Source of the DNA: Echinicola sp. 20G | GTDB lineage: Bacteria > Bacteroidota > Bacteroidia > Cytophagales > Cyclobacteriaceae | Assembly (NCBI RefSeq): GCF_015533855.1 | Contig: NZ_AP024154.1 | Coordinates: 1,983,501 to 2,047,500 of the forward strand | Direction of reading: 5' to 3' | DNA length: 64,000 nt | Shown here: in pieces, positions 1-9,245 of the stretch | Numbering within the stretch: the stretch's first letter is position 1 | Layout of the letters: every line of letters starts with the position of its first letter | Program-made: the position numbers and the translations under genes | Notes under the pieces: model-generated | Seen by the model: only the letters and a program-made list of their open reading frames with translations | What the model was told of the DNA's origin: nothing | The model's database searches: none

Positions 1-153
1 CAAGAATTACAGCTTAGTGAGATTGCTTGGAGGCTAGGGTACAGTAGTGTGCAGCATCTTTCCAATCAATTTAAAAAAGTAACAGGCATGACGCCCTCAG
101 CCTATAAGAAAATGAAAGAAAAACCTCGTGTAGGCTTGGATGAGATAAAATAA
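1..153 (+). CDS. AraC-family transcriptional regulator, C-terminal fragment (5' end outside window)
   Basis: The first 50 codons are the end of an AraC/XylS-type DNA-binding domain. The second helix-turn-helix is recognisable: LSEIAWRLGYSS, then HLSNQFKK and GMTPSAYKK, the family signature that positions the recognition helix. The frame is open from base 1 and stops at TAA 151-153. The sensor domain lies upstream of the window, so the ligand and regulated genes cannot be named. A strong hairpin follows immediately, so the gene probably ends its transcript here. Confidence 0.85.
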   Translation, partial: QELQLSEIAWRLGYSSVQHLSNQFKKVTGMTPSAYKKMKEKPRVGLDEIK

Positions 154-190
154 AAATGCGGATGGAAAATCATTTTCCATCCGCATTTTT
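152..190. terminator. Bidirectional intrinsic terminator
   Basis: A near-perfect inverted repeat, with arms AAAAATGCGGATGGAAAAT and its complement around a very short loop, gives A-tracts on the left and T-tracts on the right. It lies between the regulator on the plus strand and the minus-strand barrel gene, and can stop transcripts from both. Confidence 0.85.
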
Positions 191-207
191 ATCAATGGCT
201 TTTTGGC

Positions 208-798
208 TTAGAACAACCTGAGGCCAAGGGATAGTATCAGTTGATTTTGTCTTTGATCAGTTTCCAGTCCAGCAATGCTTTCTGCCTGCTTGCTTAGAGA
301 TCCTTCATATTTCAGGTCAATGATCATGTTGGCGATGTCTACACCTATACCGGCCTGATAGCCGATGGTCGAGCTTTTATAATCTGGAACAGTTGCACCA
401 TTAAGTTCGTCCTCAAATTCTGAATTCAGAAGAAAGCTGGCCACTGGACCTCCTTGGATTCTAAAGACATCTCCTAACTTAAATCCTAGCATCACAGGTA
501 CATCAAGACGGTTGAAGGATGCTTCATAGGTTTTTTCTTCCATTCCTTGGGTTTCTTTGATTTCACCACCTGTATTTACATAAAGAACTTCTGGTTGGAG
601 ATAAAGTGAGTTGCCGCCCATTCTGACAAAGGCACCTACATGATAACCGAACTTATCACTTCCGCTTTCATATCCATCACCATTTACTTTGATGTTTCCT
701 TGAGAAATACCCAGCTTAGGGCCAATGGAAAAGTCCTGAGCTTGAAGAGAAGCACTGATCCCCAGGATTGCGATAATTACAAGACAAATTTTTTTCAT
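208..798 (-). CDS. Outer-membrane beta-barrel protein (PorT / OMP_b-brl_2 type)
   Basis: This 196-residue protein starts with a cleavable signal peptide (MKKICLVIIAILGISASLQA, then QDFSIGPKLGIS). The rest is alternating polar/hydrophobic strands and ends in LILSLGLRLF, the terminal aromatic pattern of an outer-membrane barrel. Phrases such as GPKLGIS, YHVGAFVRMG and YQAGIGVDI are typical of the small porin-like proteins common in Bacteroidota. Substrate and partner are unknown. It is probably monocistronic, with a terminator just downstream. Confidence 0.75.
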   Translation of the reverse strand: MKKICLVIIAILGISASLQAQDFSIGPKLGISQGNIKVNGDGYESGSDKFGYHVGAFVRMGGNSLYLQPEVLYVNTGGEIKETQGMEEKTYEASFNRLDVPVMLGFKLGDVFRIQGGPVASFLLNSEFEDELNGATVPDYKSSTIGYQAGIGVDIANMIIDLKYEGSLSKQAESIAGLETDQRQNQLILSLGLRLF

Positions 799-849
799 TA
801 CTGTGGAGCTTTTACTTGATAAGATTTATATACTATCGCCATTAAATTC

Positions 850-883
850 AAATACCTTGCCATTTAAGTATGGCAAGGTATTT
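850..883 (-). terminator. Intrinsic terminator of the AGCS symporter gene
   Basis: A 14-bp perfect stem (AAATACCTTGCCAT with its complement) closes a short loop about 20 bp beyond the stop of the minus-strand symporter. The T-run is short, so termination may be partial. Confidence 0.6.
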
Positions 884-903
884 AATAAACGAAAGTTTAT
901 GCG

Positions 904-2523
904 TTACATTTTTTTGATAGCATCAGTGTATCTCTTCAGTTCCTTCTTCACTTTAGGGAAAAGGAAGAAAAGCCCGATCATGTTCGGGAATACCAGTGCC
1001 AAGATCATGGCATCTGAGAATTTCACGACAGCATTTAAGGTAGTGGATGCACCAATCACAATAAAAGCAATGAAGAGCATTTTATAAGTAAGGTCGGCTG
1101 CTTTGCTTCTTCCGAATAAGAATTTCCAAGATTGAAGCCCATAATAAGACCAGGAAATCATGGTAGAGAAAGCAAACAAAATAATAGCTACAGTCAATAC
1201 ATAGGAGAAATGAGGGATTACTGCGTCATAAGCCATAGTGGTCAATTCTACTCCACCGACAGATGCGCCGCCGTCTTTTAAGATTACATTTCCACTTCCA
1301 TCTCCACCATAATTAAAGATGCTTTCTACATTTTTCAAACCACCGTCAATATTGAAAAAGATAATGACCAAGGCGGTCATGGTACAAACGATCACGGTAT
1401 CGATAAGTGGTTCCAATAAGGCTACCACCCCTTCACTGGCAGGAAATTTGGTTTTTACAGCGGAGTGGGCAATGGCTGCAGATCCAGCTCCCGCTTCATT
1501 GGAGAATGCCGCACGTTGGAAGCCTACAATGATGACACCCATCATCCCGCCAAGTCCGGCCATTGGTGTGAATGCTCCTTCAATGATCAAACCAAAGGCA
1601 TCGTCAATATAGTCATAATTGGCTCCTAGGATGACCAATGAGGCCAATACATAGACACCGGCCATAAAGGGAACGATCTTTTCAGTAATGTTAGCGATTC
1701 TTTTGATACCACCAATGATCACAATGGCTACCAAAACGGCAAGTCCAACGCCTATCCAAAAACCATTGGTTTGGAAATTGATACCCAATAAATTTGAAAG
1801 CTGGGAAGCTGCCTGGTTAGATTGGAAAGCATTACCGCCACCAAAAGAAGCCCCCACACAAAGTACAGCAAATAGGCCTCCCAAAAACTGTCCCAAACGA
1901 CCTTTCTTCAAGTCATGGCCCAAGCCGCGAGAAAGGTAGTACATTGGTCCGCCGTGTACCGTTCCGTCATCTTCAATATCTCTATATTTTACTCCGAGTG
2001 TACATTCAACAAATTTTGTACTCATACCTAAGATACCACAAGCAATCATCCAGAAAGTGGCTCCAGGCCCACCAAGGGCAATGGCAACAGCTACACCAGC
2101 GATATTTCCAAGTCCCACTGTTCCAGAAACTGCAGTGGCCAAGGCTTGAAAGTGACTTACTTCTCCTCCTTTGCTTTCATCTACTACGATATCGCCGCTT
2201 TCAGGATCTTTATAAGTCTTCTCCATATCGTCATATTTGCCTCTGACCGTGTTGATCGCTAATGGCATCTTTGTGATACCTGGGGCGGCAAAATAAATGG
2301 TGAAGAAAGTAGCACCTACTACTAGTAAAATAAGGATGAAGGGGATGTTGTATTCGCCAATTGGAATGGGATAAAGTACCAGACTTTCCCAAGCGTCTGC
2401 AACTGGCTGAAAGGATTGGTCTATTCTTTGTCCAAAACTTAATTCTTCCGTAGGAGCAGCCTCTTGGGCAAATAGAGAAACGGGAAGTAGAAAAATTAAG
2501 AAGGATAGAAGTTTTCTATACAT
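904..2523 (-). CDS. Alanine/glycine:cation symporter family (AGCS) transporter
   Basis: This 539-residue inner-membrane protein has about ten hydrophobic segments and the AGCS signatures SGTVGLGNIAGVAVAIALGG and AAFSNEAGAGSAAIAHSA. It is expected to import alanine, glycine or a related amino acid with Na+. Two features differ from short family members. It begins with a signal-peptide-like stretch (MYRKLLSFLIFLLPVSLFAQ) before the first core helix. A charged loop near residues 100-118 (KTYKDPESGDIVVDESKGG) separates the first helix from the AGCS motif. It stands alone between intergenic stretches, and substrate specificity cannot be read from the sequence. Confidence 0.9.
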   Translation of the reverse strand: MYRKLLSFLIFLLPVSLFAQEAAPTEELSFGQRIDQSFQPVADAWESLVLYPIPIGEYNIPFILILLVVGATFFTIYFAAPGITKMPLAINTVRGKYDDMEKTYKDPESGDIVVDESKGGEVSHFQALATAVSGTVGLGNIAGVAVAIALGGPGATFWMIACGILGMSTKFVECTLGVKYRDIEDDGTVHGGPMYYLSRGLGHDLKKGRLGQFLGGLFAVLCVGASFGGGNAFQSNQAASQLSNLLGINFQTNGFWIGVGLAVLVAIVIIGGIKRIANITEKIVPFMAGVYVLASLVILGANYDYIDDAFGLIIEGAFTPMAGLGGMMGVIIVGFQRAAFSNEAGAGSAAIAHSAVKTKFPASEGVVALLEPLIDTVIVCTMTALVIIFFNIDGGLKNVESIFNYGGDGSGNVILKDGGASVGGVELTTMAYDAVIPHFSYVLTVAIILFAFSTMISWSYYGLQSWKFLFGRSKAADLTYKMLFIAFIVIGASTTLNAVVKFSDAMILALVFPNMIGLFFLFPKVKKELKRYTDAIKKM

Positions 2524-2768
2524 AGTGAGTTTAAATTTGAATTGTATATTTGAGTCTAAAACTTAGATTTTTAATTATTTATAGTTCATAAACCCAATTC
2601 CTATCTTTCCACTTTTCTATTTCCATCCTTCCAATATATCAGACTGCCAATAGGCGCTTTCCTTGGTTGGGAATGCATCCTTCATAGCATAGATAATAAC
2701 TTATTTTGGGAGTGAATTTCATAGTAGAGGAGAAGAAATTGGACTTCTTCAAATAAATATTAATTTTT

Positions 2769-3701
2769 TCAATTAGCTAAATTAAGTTGTTTTGCTAGAA
2801 TATCAATCCCTTCATTGAAACTTTTTGGCTGATAATTCAACTGAGTTTTAGCTTTTTGAATGTTAAAACCTGTTTTTAGGGGTCTTTTTGCTGGCTGGGT
2901 AAAGGTACTTGAGTTTGTTCTATTGATCTTGGATTTGTCCAATTTAAAAAAGTCAGCCGTCTTTATTGCCATGTCGTAAGGGGTCAATAACTCTTCCCCG
3001 GAGATGTTAAAAATACCCCTAGCCTTTTGTTCTGCCATCAAAATACAACCCTCGGCTAGGTCCTCGGCCAGCGTAGGGGTTCTGAGCTGGTCGTCTACCA
3101 GTTGTAGGTCTTTGCCCTGTTCGATAGAGTTCTTCACCCAAAGTACAATGTTTGAGCGGCTCATATCGTGGGAAATACCATAAACCAGCACGGTCCGGGC
3201 AATCCCCCAATTGATGTTTGAGTGTTGGATCAGCTCTTCTGCCAATAATTTGGTCTCACCATAATAATTGACCGGGTTTGGCTTGGCAGCCTCATCATAA
3301 GGCCCATCTTCCCCATCGAAAATAAAGTCAGTAGAGACATGAACCATGTAGGAGTCATGTTGCTCACAAGCTTTGATGATATGTTGCACTGCAGCCACAT
3401 TCTGTTGGTAGCATGCCTCTTTTTCTGTTTCACATTGGTCCACATTGGTCATGGCAGCACCATGAATGACTAGGTCCGGTTGGAATTTGTTAAAGACACT
3501 TTTGACATCTTCCTGAGAAGTGATGTCCATAGAAGCATAGGTGTAATCCTTCCAAGAGGCAGGAAGCCTGCAAGCTCCCCTTCCCGTAGCGATAATTTCA
3601 AATGAACCTTTTTCGATCAAGCGCTTTACCAGCTTTTGTCCCAAAAGTCCATTGGCTCCAGTAATTAAGATAGATGGTTTATTGTTCTTCTGCGTATTCA
3701 A
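2769..3701 (-). CDS. NAD(P)-dependent sugar-nucleotide reductase, RmlD-like SDR
   Basis: This 310-residue protein is an extended short-chain dehydrogenase. It has the nucleotide-binding motif TGANGLLG near the N-terminus, a Thr/Ser-rich STDFIFDG segment and the catalytic YYGETK (Tyr-x-x-x-Lys). The closest family is dTDP-4-dehydrorhamnose reductase (RmlD). No rmlA, rmlB or rmlC is adjacent, so the substrate is inferred only at family level. It is the last gene of the minus-strand operon, and its start lies inside the end of the cyclophilin gene (23-bp overlap), which suggests coupled translation. Confidence 0.75.
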   Translation of the reverse strand: MNTQKNNKPSILITGANGLLGQKLVKRLIEKGSFEIIATGRGACRLPASWKDYTYASMDITSQEDVKSVFNKFQPDLVIHGAAMTNVDQCETEKEACYQQNVAAVQHIIKACEQHDSYMVHVSTDFIFDGEDGPYDEAAKPNPVNYYGETKLLAEELIQHSNINWGIARTVLVYGISHDMSRSNIVLWVKNSIEQGKDLQLVDDQLRTPTLAEDLAEGCILMAEQKARGIFNISGEELLTPYDMAIKTADFFKLDKSKINRTNSSTFTQPAKRPLKTGFNIQKAKTQLNYQPKSFNEGIDILAKQLNLAN

Positions 3702-4521
3702 AACCGTATTCTTTGGTGATTTTTTTCTTTGAGATGTTTTCTACTTCTACCGTGATATAGACAGGATCAACTGGTACGTCCATATCGTCTGTCTTTTCAG
3801 CAGCGATCTTCTCCACCACATCCATTCCTTTGATGACTTTGCCAAATACAGTATATTCTTCGTCTAGATGAGGTGTGCCACCGACAGTGGTGTAGGTGTC
3901 AATTTGTTGTGGCGTGAGCTTTTTGTCCAAGTTGATATTGAGGAACTCTTCCATTTCGCCTTTCTTGGAAAGCATCAATTGGGTCATTCCATTAAAATCT
4001 CCAAAGTTATATAGTTCCACGTAGCGCTTGGCCAAGTCCTTTCTACTTTCCAAAGTAATGTATTTCATGAAATACTTTTGTAGCCGTTTCATGTCTGTGG
4101 TCAACTCTAACTCAGTATAAACTTTTCCTTCCACAATATAAAACTGGCTGCCATTGGAGCGTTGTTCCGGGTTGATGTTGTCACCCTGGCGAGCAGCTGC
4201 TATGGCGCCTTTTTCATGGATGAGATTTTTGTTGAACTCCGCTGGAATGGTGTATTGTTCAGATTCCGGTAATACTTCCTTGGTAAAAACATCGCCTCCT
4301 TGAATCATAAAATCTTCAATGACCCGATGGAATTCAGTAGAATCGAAACGGCCGGATTCCGCTAGATCGATGAAGTTGGCTTTATGTTTTGGGGTTTCGT
4401 CGTACAGGATCGCATAGATGTCTCCATGACGTGTGTGAATTTTGATTAAAGCATCTTTTTCAGAAGCACATGAGAATACCAATGGTAGCAAGCAGGCAAA
4501 CCATAAAAGTTTCTTGTTCAT
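3679..4521 (-). CDS. Cyclophilin-type peptidyl-prolyl isomerase lipoprotein
   Basis: The 280-residue product carries a lipoprotein signal (MNKKLLWFACLLPLVFSC, lipobox Cys 18) and a cyclophilin domain. Family motifs are FHRVIEDFMIQGGD, ANRRG-like INPEQRSNGSQFYIV, and a C-terminal YTVFGKVIKGMDVVEKIA. It should assist folding of exported proteins in the periplasm, anchored by lipid. Between GSQFYIV and the last strand is an insertion of about 65 charged, helical residues that short cyclophilins lack. The gene lies 3 bp after hemC in the same operon. Confidence 0.9.
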   Translation of the reverse strand: MNKKLLWFACLLPLVFSCASEKDALIKIHTRHGDIYAILYDETPKHKANFIDLAESGRFDSTEFHRVIEDFMIQGGDVFTKEVLPESEQYTIPAEFNKNLIHEKGAIAAARQGDNINPEQRSNGSQFYIVEGKVYTELELTTDMKRLQKYFMKYITLESRKDLAKRYVELYNFGDFNGMTQLMLSKKGEMEEFLNINLDKKLTPQQIDTYTTVGGTPHLDEEYTVFGKVIKGMDVVEKIAAEKTDDMDVPVDPVYITVEVENISKKKITKEYGFEYAEEQ

Positions 4522-4524
4522 AAG

Positions 4525-5460
4525 TTACTTGTTAAGGTTCCTTTTGATTTCTGCTAATATTCTGTCTCCACCGGATTGGATCACTTTTTCTGCCAGCATT
4601 TTGCCAAGCTCTTCAGCTTTTTCAGCAGCGCCAGAAATACTGTGCTGTATTCTTTCTTGGCCGTCTAGGCTTACAATGCCACCGTTGAGGGAAATTGTCC
4701 CATTTTGATAGTTGGCCAAGCAGAAGACAGGAATGCTGCATCCACCTTCCAATACTTTTAGATAGCTGCGTTCTGCAACCAACCTATACCCTGTCTCTTG
4801 ATGGTGGGTGGCTGCAATGATAAGTTTTTTAAGGTCGCTGTCCAGTCTGTGCGAAGCTTCTACTGCTATGCTTCCCTGACCTACCGCAGGGGTAAATTCA
4901 TCCAGAGAAAGTTCATGACGGATCATGTCATCATACCCCATTCTATGCGCTCCAGCATAGGCCAAAAGTAAGGCATCACAAACTCCGGATTCCATTTTTT
5001 TAATACGGGTCTGTAGGTTGCCCCTTACTTCTACGGTTTGGATATGGGGATAGAAATGCTTCAACGTGGCAACTCTCCTAGTAGAAGAAGTGCCCAGTAA
5101 TAAAGGTTTTTCCGGGTTTTTATAATCAATGTCAGTTTTGTGGCTGAGAATAATGTCATTTACTTTTTCACGCTCCGTAAAAGAGATTAACTCAAAACCT
5201 TCAGGTAAACTGGAAGGCATGTCTTTGGCGCTGTGAACAGCAATATCCACTTCGCCAGATGCTAACTGGTCTTCCAATTCTTCAGTGAAAACCCCTTTGC
5301 TTCCGATTTTTGAAATGGAGACATCGAGAATTTTGTCTCCTTTGGTTTCTATCGTGACAATTTCTGTTTGAAGTCCTTTTTCCTTAAGCAGGTCTGCAAT
5401 GTGATAAGCTTGATACAGGGCAAGTTTGCTACCTCTGGTTCCTATTTTGATAGGCTGCAT
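4525..5460 (-). CDS. hemC: Hydroxymethylbilane synthase (porphobilinogen deaminase)
   Basis: This 311-residue cytosolic enzyme joins four porphobilinogen units into hydroxymethylbilane in tetrapyrrole synthesis. Visible signatures are the N-terminal GTRGSKLALYQA, the catalytic Asp in HSAKDMPSSLP (D80), the arginine-rich GTSSTRRVATLKH and VRGNLQTRI, and the dipyrromethane-anchoring Cys 241 in EGGCSIPV. Length is normal. Its ATG shares one base with the rimK stop (TAATG). hemE, acting two steps later, is at 24.3 kb, so the haem genes are scattered. Confidence 0.96.
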   Translation of the reverse strand: MQPIKIGTRGSKLALYQAYHIADLLKEKGLQTEIVTIETKGDKILDVSISKIGSKGVFTEELEDQLASGEVDIAVHSAKDMPSSLPEGFELISFTEREKVNDIILSHKTDIDYKNPEKPLLLGTSSTRRVATLKHFYPHIQTVEVRGNLQTRIKKMESGVCDALLLAYAGAHRMGYDDMIRHELSLDEFTPAVGQGSIAVEASHRLDSDLKKLIIAATHHQETGYRLVAERSYLKVLEGGCSIPVFCLANYQNGTISLNGGIVSLDGQERIQHSISGAAEKAEELGKMLAEKVIQSGGDRILAEIKRNLNK

Positions 5461-6368
5461 TATTCTTTGATTTTTCTTTTAGTTGTTTTTTTGTTGGCGG
5501 AAGCTTCGATGAATTCAACGATTTTTCCTGCAATATTGATTCCTGTGGCCTTTTCAATGCCTTCCAGTCCGGGAGAACTGTTGACTTCTAGGATCAAAGG
5601 GCCCCGGGCAGATTGGAGCATGTCCACTCCAGCTACTGTCAATCCCAAGGCTTTTGCTGCGCCCAATGCTGCTTTTCTTTCTGCTGCTGAAAGCTTGATG
5701 ACTGTGGCTTTTCCTCCTCTGTGAAGATTGGACCTGAATTCGCCTTCCTCTCCCTGTCGTTTCATGGCACCAACTACTCTTCCGTTGACCACAAAAGCCC
5801 GGATGTCGGCTCCTTTCGCTTCTTTGATGAATTCCTGGACAATAACCCTTGCCTTCAACCCATGGAATGCCTCGATTACAGATTGACCTGCTTTTCTGGT
5901 TTCTGCCAAAACAACCCCTAGGCCTTGGGTGCCTTCCAGCAATTTGATGATCAAAGGTGCTCCACCAACTTGGTCAATCAATTGTTTTTCGCCCCCTTTA
6001 GAGAAATTGGTAAAGGCTGTTTTGGGCATCCCTAAACCTTCTCTTGAAAGAATTTGTAGGCTTCGAAGTTTATCTCGGCTTCTCACAATGGCTTGAGATT
6101 CCACGGCAGAGAAAGTGCCCATAAGCTCAAACTGACGGACTACAGCCGTACCATAAAAGGTGACTGATGCTCCGATTCTTGGGATAATGGCTTGTATGTT
6201 GGATAACTTTTCTCCTTTGTAGAAGATGGAAGGTCCTTCTTGCTCAATCACCAAATCGCATAGTGAATGGTCAATGACCAAGGCTTCATGCCCAGCGGCC
6301 TCGATGGCTTCTTTTAGTCTCCTTGTAGAGTATAAATTTGGGTTTCTTGATAATACGGCTATTCTCAT
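5460..6368 (-). CDS. rimK: RimK-type ATP-grasp ligase (alpha-L-glutamate ligase)
   Basis: This 302-residue ATP-grasp enzyme belongs to the RimK family, which adds glutamates to the C-terminus of ribosomal protein S6. Seen here are the pre-grasp domain ([18 protein letters not shown]), the ATP-binding segment [13 protein letters not shown], the metal-site [17 protein letters not shown], and [14 protein letters not shown], where the Glu and Asn bind Mg2+. Its start overlaps the stop of the upstream RimB-like protease by ATGA. That pairing supports an S6-modification role over other RimK-like ligases (e.g. LysX). Confidence 0.9.
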   Translation of the reverse strand: MRIAVLSRNPNLYSTRRLKEAIEAAGHEALVIDHSLCDLVIEQEGPSIFYKGEKLSNIQAIIPRIGASVTFYGTAVVRQFELMGTFSAVESQAIVRSRDKLRSLQILSREGLGMPKTAFTNFSKGGEKQLIDQVGGAPLIIKLLEGTQGLGVVLAETRKAGQSVIEAFHGLKARVIVQEFIKEAKGADIRAFVVNGRVVGAMKRQGEEGEFRSNLHRGGKATVIKLSAAERKAALGAAKALGLTVAGVDMLQSARGPLILEVNSSPGLEGIEKATGINIAGKIVEFIEASANKKTTKRKIKE

Positions 6369-6808
6369 TTCTGTGAGGCTTTTGATTTTTTGGATAGGTT
6401 GGCTTCATCGACATCTACGATAAACCGGCCTTTAAGCATTTTTCTGCCCAATAAAATGGCATTTCGCATTTTAGAACGGTCCGACAAGGTAAATTCCGTC
6501 TCGAACTCCTCATCAAACATCACCACTTTGGTAGTGATTTTATACCTTAATTCAGCTCCTCCAAAAGAGTTTTTGACTTTTTTGAGACTATATCTATTTG
6601 TCCTAAAGGTAGTGTCTTTAAAAAGGCGGTGTTTTGGAGAAAGCAATTTGAATTCCAGGACTTCTTCACCATCAATTACTTTTTCTTCCATCCATTCACA
6701 ATGAATGGCATTGGTGTAGGCACCGGTGTCCACTTTAGCGGAAATCATGAACAAGTCCCATTCTGGAAGGCTTATTTTTTCTCTTCTACCAATAACATGT
6801 TTTTTCAT
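6365..6808 (-). CDS. RimB-like retropepsin-fold protease (putative ATP-dependent zinc protease family)
   Basis: This 147-residue protein matches the COG4067/PF05618 family. The core motif [14 protein letters not shown] contains a Asp-Thr-Gly-Ala signature like one half of an aspartic protease, and [12 protein letters not shown] lies near the end. In Pseudomonas, a member named RimB works with RimK on ribosomal protein S6. Here the gene overlaps rimK by 4 bp (ATGA) and holB by 4 bp, so all three are translationally coupled. The zinc label is historical; no classical HExxH site is present. Confidence 0.8.
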   Translation of the reverse strand: MKKHVIGRREKISLPEWDLFMISAKVDTGAYTNAIHCEWMEEKVIDGEEVLEFKLLSPKHRLFKDTTFRTNRYSLKKVKNSFGGAELRYKITTKVVMFDEEFETEFTLSDRSKMRNAILLGRKMLKGRFIVDVDEANLSKKSKASQK

Positions 6809-7950
6809 GCAGGTTCTTTTCGTCTTAGAACTTTGGCCATGTCAAAAGAAAGGTCGGCAAACAGAATTTTCGCATTTGCATTTCTTTCTAAATGATAATG
6901 GGCCGTGTTGAGCAATTGATAAATACTCATGATCTTGTCTTCCGTCATGGCATTGAGGCTGAAATTCTCAATAAACTCCCTGTCAGAAGGGGCTGTTCTC
7001 ATGAGATTCTCCAGTTGGCTTCTCTTCAAAAGGCTCTCGCGTAAAATGTTCAAACCAGTGAGGAAAAGCGCTTTTTGCCCTTCTTTGTCAATAGTCTGGA
7101 AGTTGTCTGACCAAGACATAATATTGTTAATGTCTAAAGTAAAGCAAATTCGCATCCAATCGCGAAATTTTGCTGTGTTTTCATCGACTACTTGGTCAGC
7201 CAATCGGTAAGCTTCACGCATATTTCCATTGGCCAATGGAGCAATTTGCAGGGCTGCTTCTCTGGAGCTTAAGCCCTCTGATATAATATGGTCTTTAATT
7301 TCATCATCTGTAAAAGCCCTAACCAATACTTTTTGGGTTCTGGAAAGGATGGTTGTCAGCAATTGCTCAGGTTGATGGGCTACCATCAGGAACAATGTCT
7401 TTTCTGGCGGCTCTTCCAGTACTTTCAATAAAGCATTGGCAGCGGCAGTGTGCATTAATTCCGGCATCCAAACCAAAATGGTTTTGTAGCCTCCCTCGAA
7501 GGATTTTAGTGATACGGTCTGGATGATTTTTTTTGCAGCCGCTTTGGAAATATTGAGTTGTTTCTTTTCGAAACCATTGTGATAGATCCAGTCTTGGAGA
7601 TTTCCATACGGCTTGTTCAACACAAAGTCTCTCCAGGGGGCAAGGATGTCTGTTTTTTTGCTGTTTCCATCATCATCTTCTTTGACCAAGCTGCCGGGCA
7701 CGGGAAAAGTAAAATTCAAGTCAGGATGAATGAGCTTTGCCATTTTTTGACAGGAGCTACAAGTGCCACAGGCATCCTGATCACCTTTGTTTTCGCAATT
7801 GACATATGTGGCCAAAGCCAAAGCCATTTTTAAATTGGCAGCCCCTTCAGGTCCGTGAAATAGCAAGGCATGGGCCAGGTGATTGTTGTTGATGGCCTGG
7901 ATTAGTTTTTCTTTAGTTTCCTGTAAGCCCGGTATGGATGAAAATAGCAT
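6805..7950 (-). CDS. holB: DNA polymerase III subunit delta'
   Basis: This 381-residue clamp-loader protein begins FSSIPGLQETKEKL, which leads into a AAA+ domain. The P-loop is degenerate (HGPEGAANLK, no GKT), as expected for the non-ATPase delta' subunit. A zinc module follows, with cysteines in NCENKGDQDACGTCSSCQKM. The sensor region LLKVLEEPPEKTLFLMVAHQ and the arginine-finger-like ILSRTQKV are conserved. It overlaps the downstream RimB-like gene by ATGA and follows the GlmU-like gene by 14 bp. Confidence 0.9.
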   Translation of the reverse strand: MLFSSIPGLQETKEKLIQAINNNHLAHALLFHGPEGAANLKMALALATYVNCENKGDQDACGTCSSCQKMAKLIHPDLNFTFPVPGSLVKEDDDGNSKKTDILAPWRDFVLNKPYGNLQDWIYHNGFEKKQLNISKAAAKKIIQTVSLKSFEGGYKTILVWMPELMHTAAANALLKVLEEPPEKTLFLMVAHQPEQLLTTILSRTQKVLVRAFTDDEIKDHIISEGLSSREAALQIAPLANGNMREAYRLADQVVDENTAKFRDWMRICFTLDINNIMSWSDNFQTIDKEGQKALFLTGLNILRESLLKRSQLENLMRTAPSDREFIENFSLNAMTEDKIMSIYQLLNTAHYHLERNANAKILFADLSFDMAKVLRRKEPA

Positions 7951-7964
7951 TGGTTAGTTTTTGC

Positions 7965-9167
7965 TTAGACTTTTTTATCCCAAATACGATAAGCTTGGGT
8001 CATTTCAAATACCCTTTGGAGGATTGATTCTTCTTGCTGATCAAATGTGAGCCCTCTTCTCTCCATGACTTTGCTGGCGGTATCTTCAAACTTCCTGAAC
8101 TGGAAAGTGGAGAAGCCTGCAGCCCCGCCCCATGCAAAGGAAGGGACAAAGTTACGTGGAAAGCCATCTCCGAATACATTGGCTCCAACACCTATTACGG
8201 TGCCCGTATTAAACATGGTGTTGATGCCACACTTGGAGTGGTCACCCATCATTAGCCCGCAAAACTGCAGTCCTGTATTGCTGAAGCCTCCTTTAGTGTA
8301 ATCCCAGATTTTTACTGGGGCATAATTGTTTTTTAGATTGGATATATTCGTGTCAGCTCCGAAATTACACCATTCGCCAACTACCGTGTTGCCCATAAAT
8401 CCGTCGTGGCCCTTGTTGCTGTAGCCAAAGATAACCGAATTGGAAACTTCTCCTCCTACTTTGGAGAAAGGGCCAACGGTAGTGTCTCCTCTCATTTTTC
8501 CTCCCATACTTACTGCTGATCCCTCACACAATGCAAAAGGTCCCCTGATCAAAGCGCCTTCCTGAACCTGTGCGTTTTTGCCAATATAAATGGGGCCATT
8601 TTCAGCATTAAGCACCGCTGCTCTGATTTCAGCTCCTTCTTCCACAAAGACCATCTCAGGGTTATAGACAATAGTGTGTTTGTCATGGATTCCTATAGAT
8701 TTCCTATTCGCCGTAATCAATACAAAGTCTTTTCTGATCTCCAAAGCATTGTGCTGGAAGATGTGCCAACTACGATGGATCAAGGTGATTTCTCCCTCGT
8801 ATTGAATTTGCTCAGTTTGTTCTTTGATCTCGTCAATAGAAAAATCATCAGGTTGGTCCACATAAGCAGCCAGTAAATACTGATCTTTGAAAATGGCCTG
8901 ACCTTTTTTGAGGTTTTTGATGGCAGTGACCAGCCCATGGTCAGGGCAAAGTCCACCGTTGATGAATAATTTGCTTTCTTCAATAAGAGGGAATTTGTCC
9001 TTCAGGTAATCCTGGGTGAAAAAACCAGCAGAAGTTTGCAGGTACTTTTCCCATTTTTCTTTGATCTTCAATATCCCCACGCGAATGTCAGCCACGGGGC
9101 GCGTAAAAGTAAACGGTAATAACGAACCGCGGAATGCAGGGTCGTCAAATAATGTAATTGGCTCCAT
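7965..9167 (-). CDS. GlmU-family protein (putative sugar nucleotidyltransferase with left-handed beta-helix)
   Basis: The N-terminal half (EPITLFDDPAFRGSLLPFTFTRPVADIRVG) is a divergent nucleotidyltransferase fold. The C-terminal half is a left-handed beta-helix of hexapeptide turns (IYIGKNAQVQEGALI, GDTTVGPFSKVGG, GVGANVFGDGF). Bacteroidota carry such GlmU-like proteins, probably acting on sugar-1-phosphates in envelope synthesis; the exact reaction is not known. An upstream in-frame start at 9200 would place the first codons in the rpmE2 terminator, so ATG 9167 (MEPITLF) is chosen. The protein is then 400 residues. It is the promoter-proximal gene of the operon down to 2769. Confidence 0.8.
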   Translation of the reverse strand: MEPITLFDDPAFRGSLLPFTFTRPVADIRVGILKIKEKWEKYLQTSAGFFTQDYLKDKFPLIEESKLFINGGLCPDHGLVTAIKNLKKGQAIFKDQYLLAAYVDQPDDFSIDEIKEQTEQIQYEGEITLIHRSWHIFQHNALEIRKDFVLITANRKSIGIHDKHTIVYNPEMVFVEEGAEIRAAVLNAENGPIYIGKNAQVQEGALIRGPFALCEGSAVSMGGKMRGDTTVGPFSKVGGEVSNSVIFGYSNKGHDGFMGNTVVGEWCNFGADTNISNLKNNYAPVKIWDYTKGGFSNTGLQFCGLMMGDHSKCGINTMFNTGTVIGVGANVFGDGFPRNFVPSFAWGGAAGFSTFQFRKFEDTASKVMERRGLTFDQQEESILQRVFEMTQAYRIWDKKV

Positions 9168-9171
9168 GCTA

Positions 9172-9200
9172 CAAAAATAGAAAAGTCTCTCGGAATACAA
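9172..9200 (-). promoter_or_regulatory. Bacteroidota-type promoter for the GlmU-like operon, near-leaderless
   Basis: On the minus strand TTG (9198-9200), an 18-bp spacer and TATTTTTG (9172-9179) match the TTG / TAnnTTTG consensus. The -7 box ends 4 bp before the ATG at 9167, so the predicted transcript starts at or next to the start codon. The promoter lies within the rpmE2 terminator hairpin. Confidence 0.5.
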
Positions 9201-9216
9201 TTTCCAAGAGACTTTT
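9181..9216 (-). terminator. Intrinsic terminator of rpmE2
   Basis: The arms AAAAGTCTCT and AGAGACTTTT plus an inner GGAA/TTCC form a hairpin 30 bp after the rpmE2 stop. On the minus strand the stem ends in a T-run. Confidence 0.7.
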
Positions 9217-9245
9217 AAAACGCTTTTTTACAGAAAAGTAATTGA

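Noticed and set aside
2524..2768. Plus-strand promoter-like TATATTTG near 2547
   Set aside because: No plus-strand gene follows; chance match in AT-rich DNA. The gap shows nothing else.
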